Positions 48,922 to 59,149 of a DNA stretch of 64,000 bases are shown piece by piece. The stretch comes from Acinetobacter qingfengensis (GTDB taxonomy: Bacteria; Pseudomonadota; Gammaproteobacteria; Pseudomonadales; Moraxellaceae), in NCBI RefSeq assembly GCF_008693185.1, contig NZ_VXKN01000001.1, positions 372,001-436,000 of the forward strand, given 5' to 3'. The translations under genes and the position numbers were made by a program. The notes beneath the pieces are model-generated. The model worked only from the letters and a program-made list of their open reading frames with translations. It did no database searches and was not told the DNA's origin. The number at the start of each line of letters is the position of its first letter. Positions within the stretch are counted from its first letter, which is position 1.

Positions 48922-49818
48922 ATGAGAGTGAGCAAAATATTTCTGTCCGCAATGATTTGTTCAGTTTTATTAGCCGGTTGTGATGAGAAAAAACAGGCTG
49001 ATCATGAAACCAGTGAAAATACAGCGCCTGCTGATACAGTTCGTATAAATGATCATATTGCGATTGCAAATCAGCTGACTGGTTTATCGGGAGTTGAACA
49101 AGCGCAAGCACAATATTTAAAACAGAAAATAGCAACAGCTACACCAGATAAAGCGATAGATTATCCTTCCTTAAATTATAAGTATCTGAATGAAAAATTT
49201 TCTGCATTAAAAGATGTCAGTAGCTTAAGTCCTGCTTTACAAACAGCAAGTAAAGATTTAAAAGTTAAAATTCATGCTTTAGAACAAGATTATAATGAAT
49301 TTAACATTTACTATGACAGCGGTGAATATAAAACTGATCAATTAGCCAAGGGTAAAAAAGCTGATGCTCAAATCCAGCAGCATTTTAAGGAGGCGGTAGA
49401 CAGTTTTCAAAGATTTCAGATTGCTTTAAATGAAGTTTATAGTAAAGAAAAGAAAAAAGAACTTGAGAAATTAAAAGAAAGTGGAAACGCCTATGCATAT
49501 CATCGGGCTGCAGCACTTGATGCATCAGAGAGATTGGTATCGGTCTTTCAAACAGAACAGGACATAACTAATCCAGCTAAATATAAAGAAGCAGATGCGA
49601 TTGCCGATCAGTTACAGCAGGAACTCAATCAACTCAATACTGAATATAATAAAAATAAAGAAAAAGATCCTAAAATTGCAACCGATACTGTTTTAATGAG
49701 TTTAAGCTCATGTTTAAAATATTATCGGGAATTTAAACAAAGTAAGAATCAGTATGATTTTAAGTTTATGATTGATGCTTATAATAGTGCAGTACAATAT
49801 TCAAACTTTCGCTCATAA
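48922..49818 (+). CDS. DUF3829 family lipoprotein (YiiG-like)
   Basis: A 298-residue lipoprotein. The signal peptide MRVSKIFLSAMICSVLLAGC ends in the lipobox LAGC at Cys20. A helical domain rich in Lys and Gln follows, with the DUF3829 pattern (YNEFNIYYDSGEYKTDQLAK, then FQRFQIALNEVYSKEKKKEL). A mono-cistronic gene with a long AT-rich leader. YiiG-type proteins have no settled function. Asp21 after the Cys would keep it in the inner membrane by the E. coli +2 rule, which may not apply here. Confidence 0.8.
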   Translation: MRVSKIFLSAMICSVLLAGCDEKKQADHETSENTAPADTVRINDHIAIANQLTGLSGVEQAQAQYLKQKIATATPDKAIDYPSLNYKYLNEKFSALKDVSSLSPALQTASKDLKVKIHALEQDYNEFNIYYDSGEYKTDQLAKGKKADAQIQQHFKEAVDSFQRFQIALNEVYSKEKKKELEKLKESGNAYAYHRAAALDASERLVSVFQTEQDITNPAKYKEADAIADQLQQELNQLNTEYNKNKEKDPKIATDTVLMSLSSCLKYYREFKQSKNQYDFKFMIDAYNSAVQYSNFRS

Positions 49819-50258
49819 GCTTTGAGAAATTGTGATTGAGCCAGATTTTATTTTAAAAAGAAAGTTGCAGATTTTTATCATAGGTTGTAAGGCTTAAAAT
49901 GAGTAACTTTCTTTGCTGAACAGTGAATTAAATGGCTTTTGTATACCGGAAAGGTAATGTGACAAGGATGCGTATGAAATAAAGTTGACTTCTTGGTTTA
50001 AATTGGATCTAGCTAGATTTTCATAAAGAAATTGCAGTCATAATTTAAAGTATTTAGGTAAAATTCATAAAAATATTTCATGACTAAAATTATCAACTTA
50101 TTTACATCGACACAGGCAATACAGCAAAAAATAAAAAAATACATTTTTTGTTGATTAAATAAACAAAAAGATGCAAATAACTCTTTTCCAGAAGGCGATA
50201 GATTGCTACATTTCGCCTTAAGAAAAAATGAGTTATTGGGGTTATAGGAGATGCGCTC
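49819..50258. other. 440-base intergenic region upstream of the SutA-like gene
   Basis: AT-rich with no credible gene. Near its end is an inverted repeat AAGGCGA...TCGCCTT (50192-50198 and 50213-50219) in the leader of the next gene, without a T run, so it is a possible leader structure rather than a terminator. AGGAGA precedes the next ATG. Confidence 0.5.
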
Positions 50259-50510
50259 ATGACCGATGCAAACGATTATGATGATGAAGATCGTGAAGAT
50301 AAAACAGTTGACGAAGATGAAGCTAATGCAGCCGAAAAAGGTGGCAATGATGAGTCGAGTGGTGTCTCTGATTTAGACCTTGCAGAAGCGGAAACATTAA
50401 CAGTCACAGCAAAGCAACATATCCGTGAACAACTTGAAGATGAAGTAGCTAGATTTCTGGCACAAGGTGGACAAATTACACAGGTTCCACCCGATGAGTC
50501 TGCAAATTAA
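50259..50510 (+). CDS. Small acidic protein, SutA-like
   Basis: An 83-residue protein with a strongly acidic, disordered first half (DDEDREDKTVDEDEANAAEK) and a short C-terminal helix (TAKQHIREQLEDEVARFLAQ, then GGQITQVPPDES). This layout matches Pseudomonas SutA, an acidic RNA-polymerase-binding regulator active in slow growth, whose C-terminus has a similar FLARGGKV-type ending. Resemblance is from memory and short, so the identification is provisional. A terminator follows. Confidence 0.5.
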   Translation: MTDANDYDDEDREDKTVDEDEANAAEKGGNDESSGVSDLDLAEAETLTVTAKQHIREQLEDEVARFLAQGGQITQVPPDESAN

Positions 50511-50528
50511 TGCTTAAATAGATTTTAA

Positions 50529-50562
50529 AAGTCTGCTAAATCAAGAGTTTGGCAGATTTTTT
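50529..50562 (+). terminator. Terminator of the acidic protein gene
   Basis: GTCTGCTAAA and TTTGGCAGAT pair with G-U wobbles around an 8-base-class loop and are followed by TTTTT. Confidence 0.75.
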
Positions 50563-50693
50563 ATTGCCTCTTATTTTTGTAAAAAACTTAATTTTATATC
50601 AAAGTATTTTTATATAACCTAATACATTTCGTCATGAAAAAGAAACATAAAGAACGTATAAAAAGTACAATTTTTTGATTATGGACTTAACAA

Positions 50694-51980
50694 ATGCAAC
50701 TTAAACCTATCTTATTGGCAATTCTTGCCTTAACAGCAGGTCATATTACTTATGCAGATCAATCATTTGATTATTCTGCAAATTTGAAAGATGGCTTTAG
50801 CCTGTCAGGATATGGTTCATCTATTGCACTTGAAGGTCGAATACAATATGACTTTGTGAATTTTGAAGGATTTTCTGCAGCGAGCCAAACTAAGGCATTT
50901 GATAATTCTAATGATTCCTTTGTTCGCCGTGGTAATCTTGGTTTATCAGGAGTAGTTCATGAAGTATTACCTTATGAGGCTCGAGTGGCTTATGATCGAA
51001 AAACACATGATTTTTCTTTCGATCGGGCATGGGTTGGTTTTACAGGTCTGGAAAATATTGGGGTTTATGCAGGCCGATTTAAATATAACTGGGGACTGGA
51101 AGGCGCGACCAGTTCTAGTTGGACAACCTCAAATGAACGGCCTATCATGTATGATTTAACTACTGGACGAGATGATCTGGATTATGGTTATCAAATTACT
51201 TCTTCAGGGTTAAATCATAGTTTAGCTGTGGCTTTGGCAAAGCCATATTTTGATCGTGATGAAGAAAATCCCAATAAAAATTTTGGTTATTATGCCAAAT
51301 TTACTTTTGCACCGATTATTAAGCCAAATGAAGTTTTACATTTGGGCTTAAATTATCATGATGCTAATCCGGATAATAATGATACAAAAATAGCGACACG
51401 TTTAGAAACAAGAAGCGATCAGGATGATAAATTAAGATTTGCAGAAGTTAATAATACATATCAGGATCGGGAAGCTGTTGCAGAACTTGCATATCAAAAA
51501 AATAACTTAAGATTACAGGGCGAATATTTTTATCGTGAGGTAAAAGGCAAAGATATTGGTAAAAAGAAAACTGAATTACAAAATGTACGCTTACAAGGTG
51601 GCTATATACAAGCATCTTATTTATGGAATGCAAGTCGTAAATATAATGTTGCAGAAGGAAAATGGGGAAAACCTACCCAATTTAATACATTTGAACCATT
51701 TTTGCGTTATGAATATAGCCAGATAGAACCAAATGAAGCTGCATCTAAAAAAGAAATGAATAACAATGTTGATGGTATTCGTGCAATCAATAGAGAAGAC
51801 AAATATAAGATTAATAGTTATGTTGCAGGTATTAACTATTTTATGAATGAAAATATAAGATTTACTTTATCATATATTTATTCAGAACTTGGTAATGTTG
51901 ATACCTCAAGAAATATTAATGGTATTAAAGTTAAAGATAATAACCAAACTGTTGTTGGTCGTATTCAGTTTGTTTTCTAG
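50694..51980 (+). CDS. OprO/OprP-like phosphate-selective porin family protein
   Basis: A 428-residue outer-membrane beta-barrel. The signal peptide MQLKPILLAILALTAGHITYA is followed by alternating amphipathic strands, GRIQYDFVNFEG and FVRRGNLGLSGVVHEVLPYE as in the porin_O_P family, and a final strand VVGRIQFVF ending in Phe, the outer-membrane insertion signal. In P. aeruginosa the family imports phosphate or polyphosphate; substrate here is not shown. A secreted ParB-like gene follows after 10 bases and may be co-transcribed. Confidence 0.82.
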   Translation: MQLKPILLAILALTAGHITYADQSFDYSANLKDGFSLSGYGSSIALEGRIQYDFVNFEGFSAASQTKAFDNSNDSFVRRGNLGLSGVVHEVLPYEARVAYDRKTHDFSFDRAWVGFTGLENIGVYAGRFKYNWGLEGATSSSWTTSNERPIMYDLTTGRDDLDYGYQITSSGLNHSLAVALAKPYFDRDEENPNKNFGYYAKFTFAPIIKPNEVLHLGLNYHDANPDNNDTKIATRLETRSDQDDKLRFAEVNNTYQDREAVAELAYQKNNLRLQGEYFYREVKGKDIGKKKTELQNVRLQGGYIQASYLWNASRKYNVAEGKWGKPTQFNTFEPFLRYEYSQIEPNEAASKKEMNNNVDGIRAINREDKYKINSYVAGINYFMNENIRFTLSYIYSELGNVDTSRNINGIKVKDNNQTVVGRIQFVF

Positions 51981-51990
51981 GAATTTAATC

Positions 51991-52902
51991 ATGCGTTTTA
52001 TTTATGGATGCGTAGGATTGGCATTAATGGTATCTAGTCCTCTAAGCACAGCAAAAAATCAGATAAATTCTGTTCCGCTGGGAATAATTCAGGTCAATTT
52101 GGCTGATTTACACCCAACACAGCCAGCAGTAGGTGACCGTCAGATAAGTTATAAGGTACAAAGGTATCATTATGAACCTAAAAAAATGTTTGATGATTAT
52201 TGTGAAGCCACTGGTGCAGTAGCAGTAAAAAGTTTTAACAGACAATCAACATTGAGAAACTTACAATCTTTTCAATGTCAGGAAAATTTTGGTACTCAAC
52301 CAAATGCAATGAAAACAGTTGTAAAAGCACCTGATGGGCAATTTTATTTAACCGATGGTCATCATTTTGTCAGTCAAATTATGAAGGTTTCAGGTGCAGA
52401 TACGCCATTATTTGTTTATTTAACGCATGATTATAGTCAGTTAAAAGATATGACGACTTTTGCTGAAGAAATGCAAAAACAGCAACTTGTCTGGTTGAAT
52501 TATCAAAATCAAACTGTAAAATTTTCAGAATTACCTGAACATGTCACAGTAGATGATTTAAAAAATGATGAATATCGCTCTTTAATGTATTTTTTAAGGG
52601 AAGTGGCGTTTAAAAAACCTAATCAGGCTGCACCATTTTACGAGTTTTATCTTGCTGAATGGATCAGTAAAAAAGTTCCATTATCCACATTAAATTTATC
52701 TAATAAGATAGATTATGCGGTAGCTTTGAAAAATATTGGCAAAGCAATGATTCAATCACCGTCTGATGAAGTTGTCGCAGTGATTCACGGTAAAAAATAT
52801 ACTGTAAGAGATATGGGGATTTATCAAAAATTTAATGAAAATGAATATAAAAAACTTTTTGCGCCAACAGGAAAAGTAACTTATGCATTTTCTGAAAAAT
52901 AA
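51991..52902 (+). CDS. Secreted ParB/Srx-like fold protein
   Basis: A 303-residue protein with a signal peptide (MRFIYGCVGLALMVSSPLST). The ParB/sulfiredoxin-like core reads IIQVNLADLHPTQPAVGDRQ, then KTVVKAPDGQFYLTDGHHFV with the DGHH motif, and LFVYLTHDYSQL. The C-terminal half carries YRSLMYFLREVAFKKPNQAA and FYEFYLAEWI. Despite the name this family is exported and not a partition protein. It follows the porin gene closely, so a role in phosphate acquisition or nucleic-acid degradation outside the cytoplasm is possible, not shown. Confidence 0.75.
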   Translation: MRFIYGCVGLALMVSSPLSTAKNQINSVPLGIIQVNLADLHPTQPAVGDRQISYKVQRYHYEPKKMFDDYCEATGAVAVKSFNRQSTLRNLQSFQCQENFGTQPNAMKTVVKAPDGQFYLTDGHHFVSQIMKVSGADTPLFVYLTHDYSQLKDMTTFAEEMQKQQLVWLNYQNQTVKFSELPEHVTVDDLKNDEYRSLMYFLREVAFKKPNQAAPFYEFYLAEWISKKVPLSTLNLSNKIDYAVALKNIGKAMIQSPSDEVVAVIHGKKYTVRDMGIYQKFNENEYKKLFAPTGKVTYAFSEK

Positions 52903-52921
52903 ATATGTCTAATAACGAAAA

Positions 52922-52957
52922 ATAGCGAGAAGCTGTCTTTACTTCTCGTTATTTTAT
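52922..52957 (+). terminator. Rho-independent terminator
   Basis: ATAGCGAGAAG and CTTCTCGTTAT pair over 11 positions (one G-U), followed by TTTATTT. It ends the porin unit. Confidence 0.85.
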
Positions 52958-53011
52958 TTAAGTTTGATTGCGCTGATTAAATTATCAATACTATAAGAAA
53001 TAATTTGTAGA

Positions 53012-53803
53012 TCATGTATTTAAAACAGCTTCTAAAACGGCTTGTTCAAGTTCAGCAAATGCAACACCTTTTTTACGTGGACGTGCCAAATTAACCTGAA
53101 ATTGTTGTGCAATATGGCCTTTATCCAATAAGATGATTCGATCTGCCAGTTGAACGGCTTCGCTTACATCATGGGTCACTAAAATGGCAGTAAAGCCCTG
53201 TTCAAGCCAAAGCTTTTCAATCAAATTTTGCATTTCCAGACGAGTTAAAGCATCTAAAGCACCCAATGGTTCATCCAGTAAAAGGATACGTGGTCGATGA
53301 GATAATGCACGTGCCAAAGCAGTACGCTGTCGCTGGCCACCGGATAATTGGCTTGGCCAGAGTTTGGCTTTTTCTGCAAGACCTACTTTGTTTAATAAGT
53401 TTTGAGCAATATTAAATTGTGTTTTTTCTAGTCCTAGCTGAACGTTATCTTCAATGCTTTTCCATGGTAACAATCTTGGATCCTGAAACATAACACGTAT
53501 ATCGTGCTTCTGAATACTTTGATGATTCTTTTGAGAGATAAACTGAATCTCGCCTTGATCGGCATGTTCTAATTCTGCAATTAAGCGTAACAGCGTACTT
53601 TTACCGCAACCACTACGACCCACGATTGCCACAAATTCTCCAGCAGCAATGTTCAGATTGAGATTTTGCAGTACAGTAACATTTCCATAAAACTTGGAAA
53701 GTTGCTGAATGTGAATATCTGCACCTGTGATGGCAACTGGTTTGCTTTCAGCTCTTTCCAGATGAACGGCTTCGTCACTATATAGGATATTTAAGTTACT
53801 CAT
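53012..53803 (-). CDS. ssuB: Aliphatic sulfonate ABC transporter ATPase
   Basis: A 263-residue ABC ATPase that powers uptake of alkanesulfonates. Walker [10 protein letters not shown] at 62-70, Q loop [11 protein letters not shown], signature [15 protein letters not shown], Walker [13 protein letters not shown] and H-loop VTHDVSEAV. Last gene of the leftward ssuADCB operon, 12 bases after ssuC. About 25 N-terminal residues precede the ABC core, slightly longer than usual. Confidence 0.93.
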   Translation of the reverse strand: MSNLNILYSDEAVHLERAESKPVAITGADIHIQQLSKFYGNVTVLQNLNLNIAAGEFVAIVGRSGCGKSTLLRLIAELEHADQGEIQFISQKNHQSIQKHDIRVMFQDPRLLPWKSIEDNVQLGLEKTQFNIAQNLLNKVGLAEKAKLWPSQLSGGQRQRTALARALSHRPRILLLDEPLGALDALTRLEMQNLIEKLWLEQGFTAILVTHDVSEAVQLADRIILLDKGHIAQQFQVNLARPRKKGVAFAELEQAVLEAVLNT

Positions 53804-53815
53804 GATTGTATCCTC

Positions 53816-54628
53816 TTAATGATTTTGATAACCGGCATGCCAGCGCAGGAGATAGTGTTCAAGTGATTTGGCAAAGCTATCTGCGAGTTTACCGAGTATG
53901 GCGTACAAAATAATTCCTACGAGTACCACATCTGTCTGTAAAAATTCACGTGCATTCATGGTCATATAACCAATACCTGATTGTGCAGAAATTGTTTCTG
54001 CCACAATCAACAATACCCAGACCAATCCAAGCGAAAAACGTAATCCAACCAAAATCGATGGCATTGCTCCTGGTAAAATAATATCTTTATATAACTGCCA
54101 GCGGGTTAAGCCATAACTTTTACCCATTTCGATCAATTGTGGATCAACCGAACGAATACCATGATAAGTGTTGACATAAATTGGAAAAAATACACCCACA
54201 GCAACTAAAAATAATTTGGCAGTTTCATCAATTCCGAACCATAAAATTACCAATGGAATTAGCGCAAGAGCAGGGATGTTACGGATCATTTGTAATGTGG
54301 TATCGAGTAAATTGGAAAAAAAACGTGATGAACCATTTAATAAACCTAAAAGTAACCCTAAACCACCACCAACCAATAATCCGAGTAATGCGCGTCCGGC
54401 ACTGATTTTGACGTGATGCCAAAGTTCACCACTGATGAGTAATGTCCAGAATGCTGCAATCACAGCAGTAGGTGCTGGCAAAATACGGCTTTCCAATAAA
54501 CCAGTACTAGAGCAGATTTGCCAAAAAGCAATAAGGGCAATGGGCACTAACCACGGCAGAATTTTCTGCCATGATTTTTGTAATACGCGATTTTTGATTT
54601 TTGGTGCCTTGGAGGCAGTCTGGTTCAT
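53816..54628 (-). CDS. ssuC: Aliphatic sulfonate ABC transporter permease
   Basis: A 270-residue inner-membrane permease with six hydrophobic helices and the EAA-type loop ([20 protein letters not shown]). It pairs with SsuB and the binding protein SsuA. The gene overlaps the ssuD stop by 4 bases. Confidence 0.93.
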   Translation of the reverse strand: MNQTASKAPKIKNRVLQKSWQKILPWLVPIALIAFWQICSSTGLLESRILPAPTAVIAAFWTLLISGELWHHVKISAGRALLGLLVGGGLGLLLGLLNGSSRFFSNLLDTTLQMIRNIPALALIPLVILWFGIDETAKLFLVAVGVFFPIYVNTYHGIRSVDPQLIEMGKSYGLTRWQLYKDIILPGAMPSILVGLRFSLGLVWVLLIVAETISAQSGIGYMTMNAREFLQTDVVLVGIILYAILGKLADSFAKSLEHYLLRWHAGYQNH

Positions 54629-55806
54629 AACACCTCCTCAGTTTTTTTATTTTTGGCTGCATCAGGGACATAATTATTGGCAATAATTTCGCCAAAAGGC
54701 CCTGTTAAGTTTGGTTGTACCAGTTTTTTCTGGGTCTCTAATGGTAGTAACGGGAATACCAGTTCAGCAAAACGATAGGCTTCTTCAAGATGTGGATATC
54801 CTGAAAAAATAAATGTATCAATTCCAAGATCTGCATATTCCTGAATACGTGCAGCAACAGTTTCCGGATCACCGACCAATGCTGTTCCGGCCCCACCACG
54901 AACCAAACCTATACCAGCCCATAAATTTGGAGAGACTTCAAGCTTGTCACGTTTTCCACCATGTAAGGCTGCCATACGATGTTGGCCGACAGAGTCCATT
55001 TGTGCAAATTTTTTCTGTGCCGCGGCAATAGTTTCATCATCCACATATTGAATCAGTTCATCTGCGGCAGCCCAAGCCTGTTCATTAGTTTCACGTACAA
55101 TGACATGCAAGCGTATACCGTAACTGAGTTGACGACCTTTTTCTTCTGCTCTGGCTTTTACAACGGCAATTTTTTCTTTGACTGCGGCAGGTGGTTCACC
55201 CCACGTTAAATAGGTGTCTACCTGTTCTGCTGCAAGATCAATAGCAACATCTGACGAGCCACCAAACCATAATGGTGGATGAGGTTGTTGAACTGGTGGA
55301 TAAAGTAATTTTGCATCATCTACCTGTAAACGCTCGCCATGAAAATTAAAACTTTCTCCTGTATGTGAGCGGGTCAAAATTTCACGCCAGATTTTTACAT
55401 ATTCATTGGCGGTTTGATAACGAGTTTTGTGGTCTTCGTATAAACCATCGCCTTTTAATTCTTCCTCATCACCACCAGTAACCAGATTTAATAAAATACG
55501 TCCATTGGATAAACGATCAAATGTAGCTGCCATACGTGCAGTTAATGCTGGTGTTGTCACACCAGGACGCAGTGCGACTAGAAATTTCAGATTTTCAGTA
55601 GCATCAATTAAGCTGGCCGCAGTGATCCACGGATCTTCGCAGGAACGCCCGGTTGGAATCAATACCCCTTCATAACCTAAATTATCTACAGCAACAGCTA
55701 TTTGCTTCATATAAGCATGATCAACCTGACGGGCACCTTTGCTTGTACCTAAATAACGACTGTCACCATGTGTAGGAATAAACCAAAAAATTTTCATATA
55801 CATCAC
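54625..55806 (-). CDS. ssuD: FMNH2-dependent alkanesulfonate monooxygenase
   Basis: A 393-residue luciferase-like (LLM) flavoenzyme that cleaves C-S bonds of C2-C10 alkanesulfonates to aldehyde and sulfite with FMNH2 and oxygen. Hallmarks: [54 protein letters not shown] and [20 protein letters not shown]. Reduced FMN would come from a reductase such as the MsuE-like protein at 60794. Lies between ssuA and ssuC. Confidence 0.95.
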   Translation of the reverse strand: MMYMKIFWFIPTHGDSRYLGTSKGARQVDHAYMKQIAVAVDNLGYEGVLIPTGRSCEDPWITAASLIDATENLKFLVALRPGVTTPALTARMAATFDRLSNGRILLNLVTGGDEEELKGDGLYEDHKTRYQTANEYVKIWREILTRSHTGESFNFHGERLQVDDAKLLYPPVQQPHPPLWFGGSSDVAIDLAAEQVDTYLTWGEPPAAVKEKIAVVKARAEEKGRQLSYGIRLHVIVRETNEQAWAAADELIQYVDDETIAAAQKKFAQMDSVGQHRMAALHGGKRDKLEVSPNLWAGIGLVRGGAGTALVGDPETVAARIQEYADLGIDTFIFSGYPHLEEAYRFAELVFPLLPLETQKKLVQPNLTGPFGEIIANNYVPDAAKNKKTEEVL

Positions 55807-55840
55807 CTAGTTACATTGAATTCCAAAATACGTTCAGGGC

Positions 55841-56821
55841 TTATTCAGTTTTTAAAATGGCATCATGAATCTTGATGGAATTTGGAATAAGTTTTTGTTG
55901 ATAAAAGGCATCGGCAACAGCCTGCTGCTCTGTGATCACTTTGTCACTGATTGGCGTTACACCAAAGCCCATACGGGAGATTGAGGTTTTAAGGATGTTG
56001 AAATCCAAACCTGTTGGTTTTTCAAGAAGTTTTGCTGCATCATCCTGATGAGTTTTGACCCATTCAGTGGTTTGATTTAGCTCAGTCACAATCTGTTTTA
56101 GAACTTGAGGATGTTGCTGGGCAAATTTACGATCTGCCAGATAGAATTGATGATTACTGACAAGGTTCTGTCCTGTTGCCAATGCGCGGGCACCTAATTG
56201 TTGTTCTGCGGCAGCAAAGAACGGATCCCAAATTACCCATGCATCAATTGATTTACGTTCAAAGGCGGCGCGCGCATCAGCAGGGGTTAAATATACTACT
56301 TGAATGTCACTGAGTTTTAACCCATTTTTTTCCAGAATTTTTAATAATAAGTAGTGGACATTCGAGCCTTTATTTAAGGCTACCCGTTTACCTTTTAAGT
56401 CCTGAATAGAATGGATAGGAGAGTCTTTAGCAACAATCAGGGCTTCAGCTGCCGGTGCAGGGGGTTGGTTGGCAACATAAATTAAATTGGGACTGGCTGC
56501 CTGAGCAAAAATAGGTGGCGCTTCGCCAGATTCACCCAATACTACACTACCTACATTCAAGCCTTCCAGTAATTGAGGGCCGGCAGGGAATTCTACCCAT
56601 TTTAGCTTAATTCCTTGTTTTTGCAATGCTTTGTCTAAATCACCACGTGCTTTGACAATTGGTAACAAACCATATTTTTGAAATCCAATTGAAACGGTTT
56701 TTAACTGATCGGTGGTTTGTTCAGTTGAGGATTGTTGTGGATCGTTAGATTTATTGCATCCACTGATTGCAAATGCGAGACTTAAAATAGTGAATGCAGC
56801 AAATTTGGGTTGAAAATACAT
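55841..56821 (-). CDS. ssuA: Aliphatic sulfonate substrate-binding protein
   Basis: A 326-residue periplasmic binding protein of the SsuA/NMT1 type. The signal region ends in AISGCNKS, so it is probably a lipoprotein. The core shows TVSIGFQKYGLLPIVKARGD, VLGESGEAPPIFAQAA and IHSIQDLKGKRVALNKGSNV. First gene of the operon. Its Shine-Dalgarno GAGG, 8 bases from the ATG, lies in the arm of a perfect 11-base inverted repeat (see 56825-56905), suggesting control of translation. Confidence 0.92.
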   Translation of the reverse strand: MYFQPKFAAFTILSLAFAISGCNKSNDPQQSSTEQTTDQLKTVSIGFQKYGLLPIVKARGDLDKALQKQGIKLKWVEFPAGPQLLEGLNVGSVVLGESGEAPPIFAQAASPNLIYVANQPPAPAAEALIVAKDSPIHSIQDLKGKRVALNKGSNVHYLLLKILEKNGLKLSDIQVVYLTPADARAAFERKSIDAWVIWDPFFAAAEQQLGARALATGQNLVSNHQFYLADRKFAQQHPQVLKQIVTELNQTTEWVKTHQDDAAKLLEKPTGLDFNILKTSISRMGFGVTPISDKVITEQQAVADAFYQQKLIPNSIKIHDAILKTE

Positions 56822-56824
56822 GGA

Positions 56825-56905
56825 ATATACCTCGAATAAGAAAAATTATTTAAACAATAGTTTTAATGCGTACAGATATGCATCCACATCGCAATCGAGG
56901 TATAT
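56825..56905 (-). promoter_or_regulatory. Inverted repeat sequestering the ssuA ribosome binding site
   Basis: On the minus strand, ATATACCTCGA (56905-56895) pairs perfectly with TCGAGGTATAT (56835-56825). The second arm contains GAGG, 8 bases from the ssuA ATG. The 59-base loop holds a small nested stem (ATGC/GCAT). It may alternatively be a DNA operator. The rest of the 439-base divergent gap (56822-57260) is AT-rich and must contain both promoters; no other structure was identified. Confidence 0.6.
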
Positions 56906-57260
56906 TGCTTGCAGTCTATAAAAGTATAAGGTTGAGAATGGAAAACATGCATATCGTACTCGCTTAATCAATTGCATTAAAATCGATAGACATTAAAGTA
57001 ATAAAAAAAATAAGCGATGAAAACGAATAAAAAAGACAAACTTTATCTGAAAAATTGCATAGGAAAAAAAATGCAAAATATAGTTATAAAAATGCTAATA
57101 AATAAACTAAAAAATTATAGATATTATCAATAAATAGATCACAATGAATTCCTTAATTTTTAAACTACTTTAAAAAAGTATGTATTACGCTATTACTTTC
57201 TATTTTGACAGAAGAAAATAGAAACAATATTGTATGAAAAAATAATGTTGGAAGATTGAA

Positions 57261-58436
57261 ATGCCATTAATACTGAATGAAGAAGATGTACTAGAAGTTG
57301 CGCATGATCTCGCAATAAAATTGAGTGAAACTGCTGCTATTCGGGATAAAAAAGGCGGAAATCCAAAGTATGAGCGTGATTTGATTCGTAAAAGTGGTTT
57401 GTTGAATTTATCTATTCCCAAAAAGTTTGGTGGTATAGGTGCGCAGTGGTCAACCATTTTTGAGTCTATTCGCATTATTGCCCAAGCGGATAGTTCAGTT
57501 GCCCATGTTTATGCTTTTCATCATTTATTGATTGCAACAGTACAATTATTTTCTAAACCTGAGCAATATACAGGTTGGTTTCGACATTCTGCACAAAAAC
57601 AGCAATTCTGGGGCAATGCGTTGAATCCATTGGATCAACGGACTAAATTACAGAAAATAGACAAGCAATATTATGTTTTTAATGGTGAGAAAAGTTTTAG
57701 TTCAGGTTCAATAGATTCAGATATGTTGCTTTGTTCAGCACATGATGAACACGATAAGTTATGGATTGCAGTTATTCCCACTACACGGCAAGGTATTTAT
57801 TTTAAAGGTGATTGGGATAATATGGGGCAACGGCAGACGGATAGTGGCACAACACAATTTGAACAAGTTCGTATTTATCAATCAGAATTTTTGCTAGATC
57901 CAGGGCCATTAAGTACACCTTATACCAGTTTGCGACCTTTGCTCGCACAGCTTATATTTGTACATTTATTTTTAGGTGTGGCTGAAGGTGCTTTTGAATA
58001 TGCAAAAGCACAGATTCAGACACAAAAAGCCTGGTTTAAATCCAATGCGACACAGGCTGTTAATGATCCTTATATCCAACAGCATTTTGCAGCATTCTGG
58101 GTGAAGTTGGAAAGTGTACGCTTATTGGCACGACAAGCTATTACAAAATTTAGTCAGGCATGGGCAGTTGGTGAAAATTTAACTGAGCAGCAGCGAGGGG
58201 AGGTTTCTATTGCAATTGCTACGGCCAAGATTGCAGCCACCGAAACTAGTCTAGAGATCACCCAAAATATCTTTCAGGTTCTGGGAGCAAGAGCAACCAC
58301 TGCAAAACTTAATTTGGATCGTTTCTGGCGTAATGTACGCACCCAAACCTTACATGATCCGATAGATTACAAATATCAGGAAGTTGGGGAATGGGTGTTA
58401 ACAGCAAAAGTACCTGATCCAAGTTTTTACTCTTAA
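57261..58436 (+). CDS. SfnB/DszC-like acyl-CoA dehydrogenase family flavoprotein
   Basis: A 391-residue protein of the acyl-CoA dehydrogenase fold, in the branch that includes SfnB and DszC monooxygenases of sulfur metabolism. Features: LIRKSGLLNLSIPKKFGGIG, then FWGNALNPLDQR, FNGEKSFSSGS, NMGQRQTDSGTTQFEQVRIY and RFWRNVRTQTLHDPIDYKYQ. The last segment (HDP) is typical of this branch. Divergent from ssuA and related to the proteins at 61778 and 63070, so it probably oxidises an organosulfur compound with FMNH2. Confidence 0.82.
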   Translation: MPLILNEEDVLEVAHDLAIKLSETAAIRDKKGGNPKYERDLIRKSGLLNLSIPKKFGGIGAQWSTIFESIRIIAQADSSVAHVYAFHHLLIATVQLFSKPEQYTGWFRHSAQKQQFWGNALNPLDQRTKLQKIDKQYYVFNGEKSFSSGSIDSDMLLCSAHDEHDKLWIAVIPTTRQGIYFKGDWDNMGQRQTDSGTTQFEQVRIYQSEFLLDPGPLSTPYTSLRPLLAQLIFVHLFLGVAEGAFEYAKAQIQTQKAWFKSNATQAVNDPYIQQHFAAFWVKLESVRLLARQAITKFSQAWAVGENLTEQQRGEVSIAIATAKIAATETSLEITQNIFQVLGARATTAKLNLDRFWRNVRTQTLHDPIDYKYQEVGEWVLTAKVPDPSFYS

Positions 58437-58466
58437 ATCAAAAAATTATTGTGGTATCAGGTGAGT

Positions 58467-59045
58467 TTAATTTACAACACGATGATTTTGGCATGATGAT
58501 GGTGGGTATGTAGTCAAAAATTGTTGTGTCGATTGTAGTTGAGCAAATCGACTTAGCGCGGCCAAAAATGCAATCTGTACATCTTGAGCAGCGACTGTTT
58601 TGCCCAGATCATTTAGATCTTTTGTTGCGGTTGCGTCGTGAATCAGAATAGGCTGAAACCCTAATTCTGCTGCATGGCGTGTTGTAGAATCAATGCACAT
58701 GTGTGTCATCATACCTGTGATTACAAGTTGTTCAATCGCTAAATGCTGTAATGTCTGCTGTAATGTAGTTTGATAAAAACTATTTGGATAACGTTTGCTA
58801 ACAATAATAGCATCAGCAGCTAACGCTAGCTCTGTATGAAGTTCTGCTCCGATGGTATTTTCATAAAAGAATTTGCTGTTTTCAGAATTAAAATGCTGAA
58901 TATAAATTACAGGTAACTTTTGTGAATGGAAAAAATGTTCAAGTAAATGAATATTTTTTAAGGCCTGTTCAGGCTGAAATAATGGCATTTTTTCACCCTG
59001 AAAATAATCATTTTGTACATCGATAATTAATAATGCTTGTTTCAT
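58467..59045 (-). CDS. Isochorismatase-like cysteine hydrolase
   Basis: A 192-residue hydrolase with the triad visible: Asp9 (LIIDVQNDYF), Lys (VSKRYPNSF) and Cys (GMMTHMCIDSTTRHA). The family includes nicotinamidases and N-carbamoylsarcosine amidases; the substrate cannot be read from sequence. Divergent from the Lrp-type gene, which may regulate it. Confidence 0.85.
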   Translation of the reverse strand: MKQALLIIDVQNDYFQGEKMPLFQPEQALKNIHLLEHFFHSQKLPVIYIQHFNSENSKFFYENTIGAELHTELALAADAIIVSKRYPNSFYQTTLQQTLQHLAIEQLVITGMMTHMCIDSTTRHAAELGFQPILIHDATATKDLNDLGKTVAAQDVQIAFLAALSRFAQLQSTQQFLTTYPPSSCQNHRVVN

Positions 59046-59149
59046 TCTAGACGCTTACGTAAATAGACAACTTCATGGTAGGTTAATTAAATAAATTCTG
59101 TTATATAATATTGAAAATAATCTTTTTAATTTTCTTTCGTAGTGAAAAT

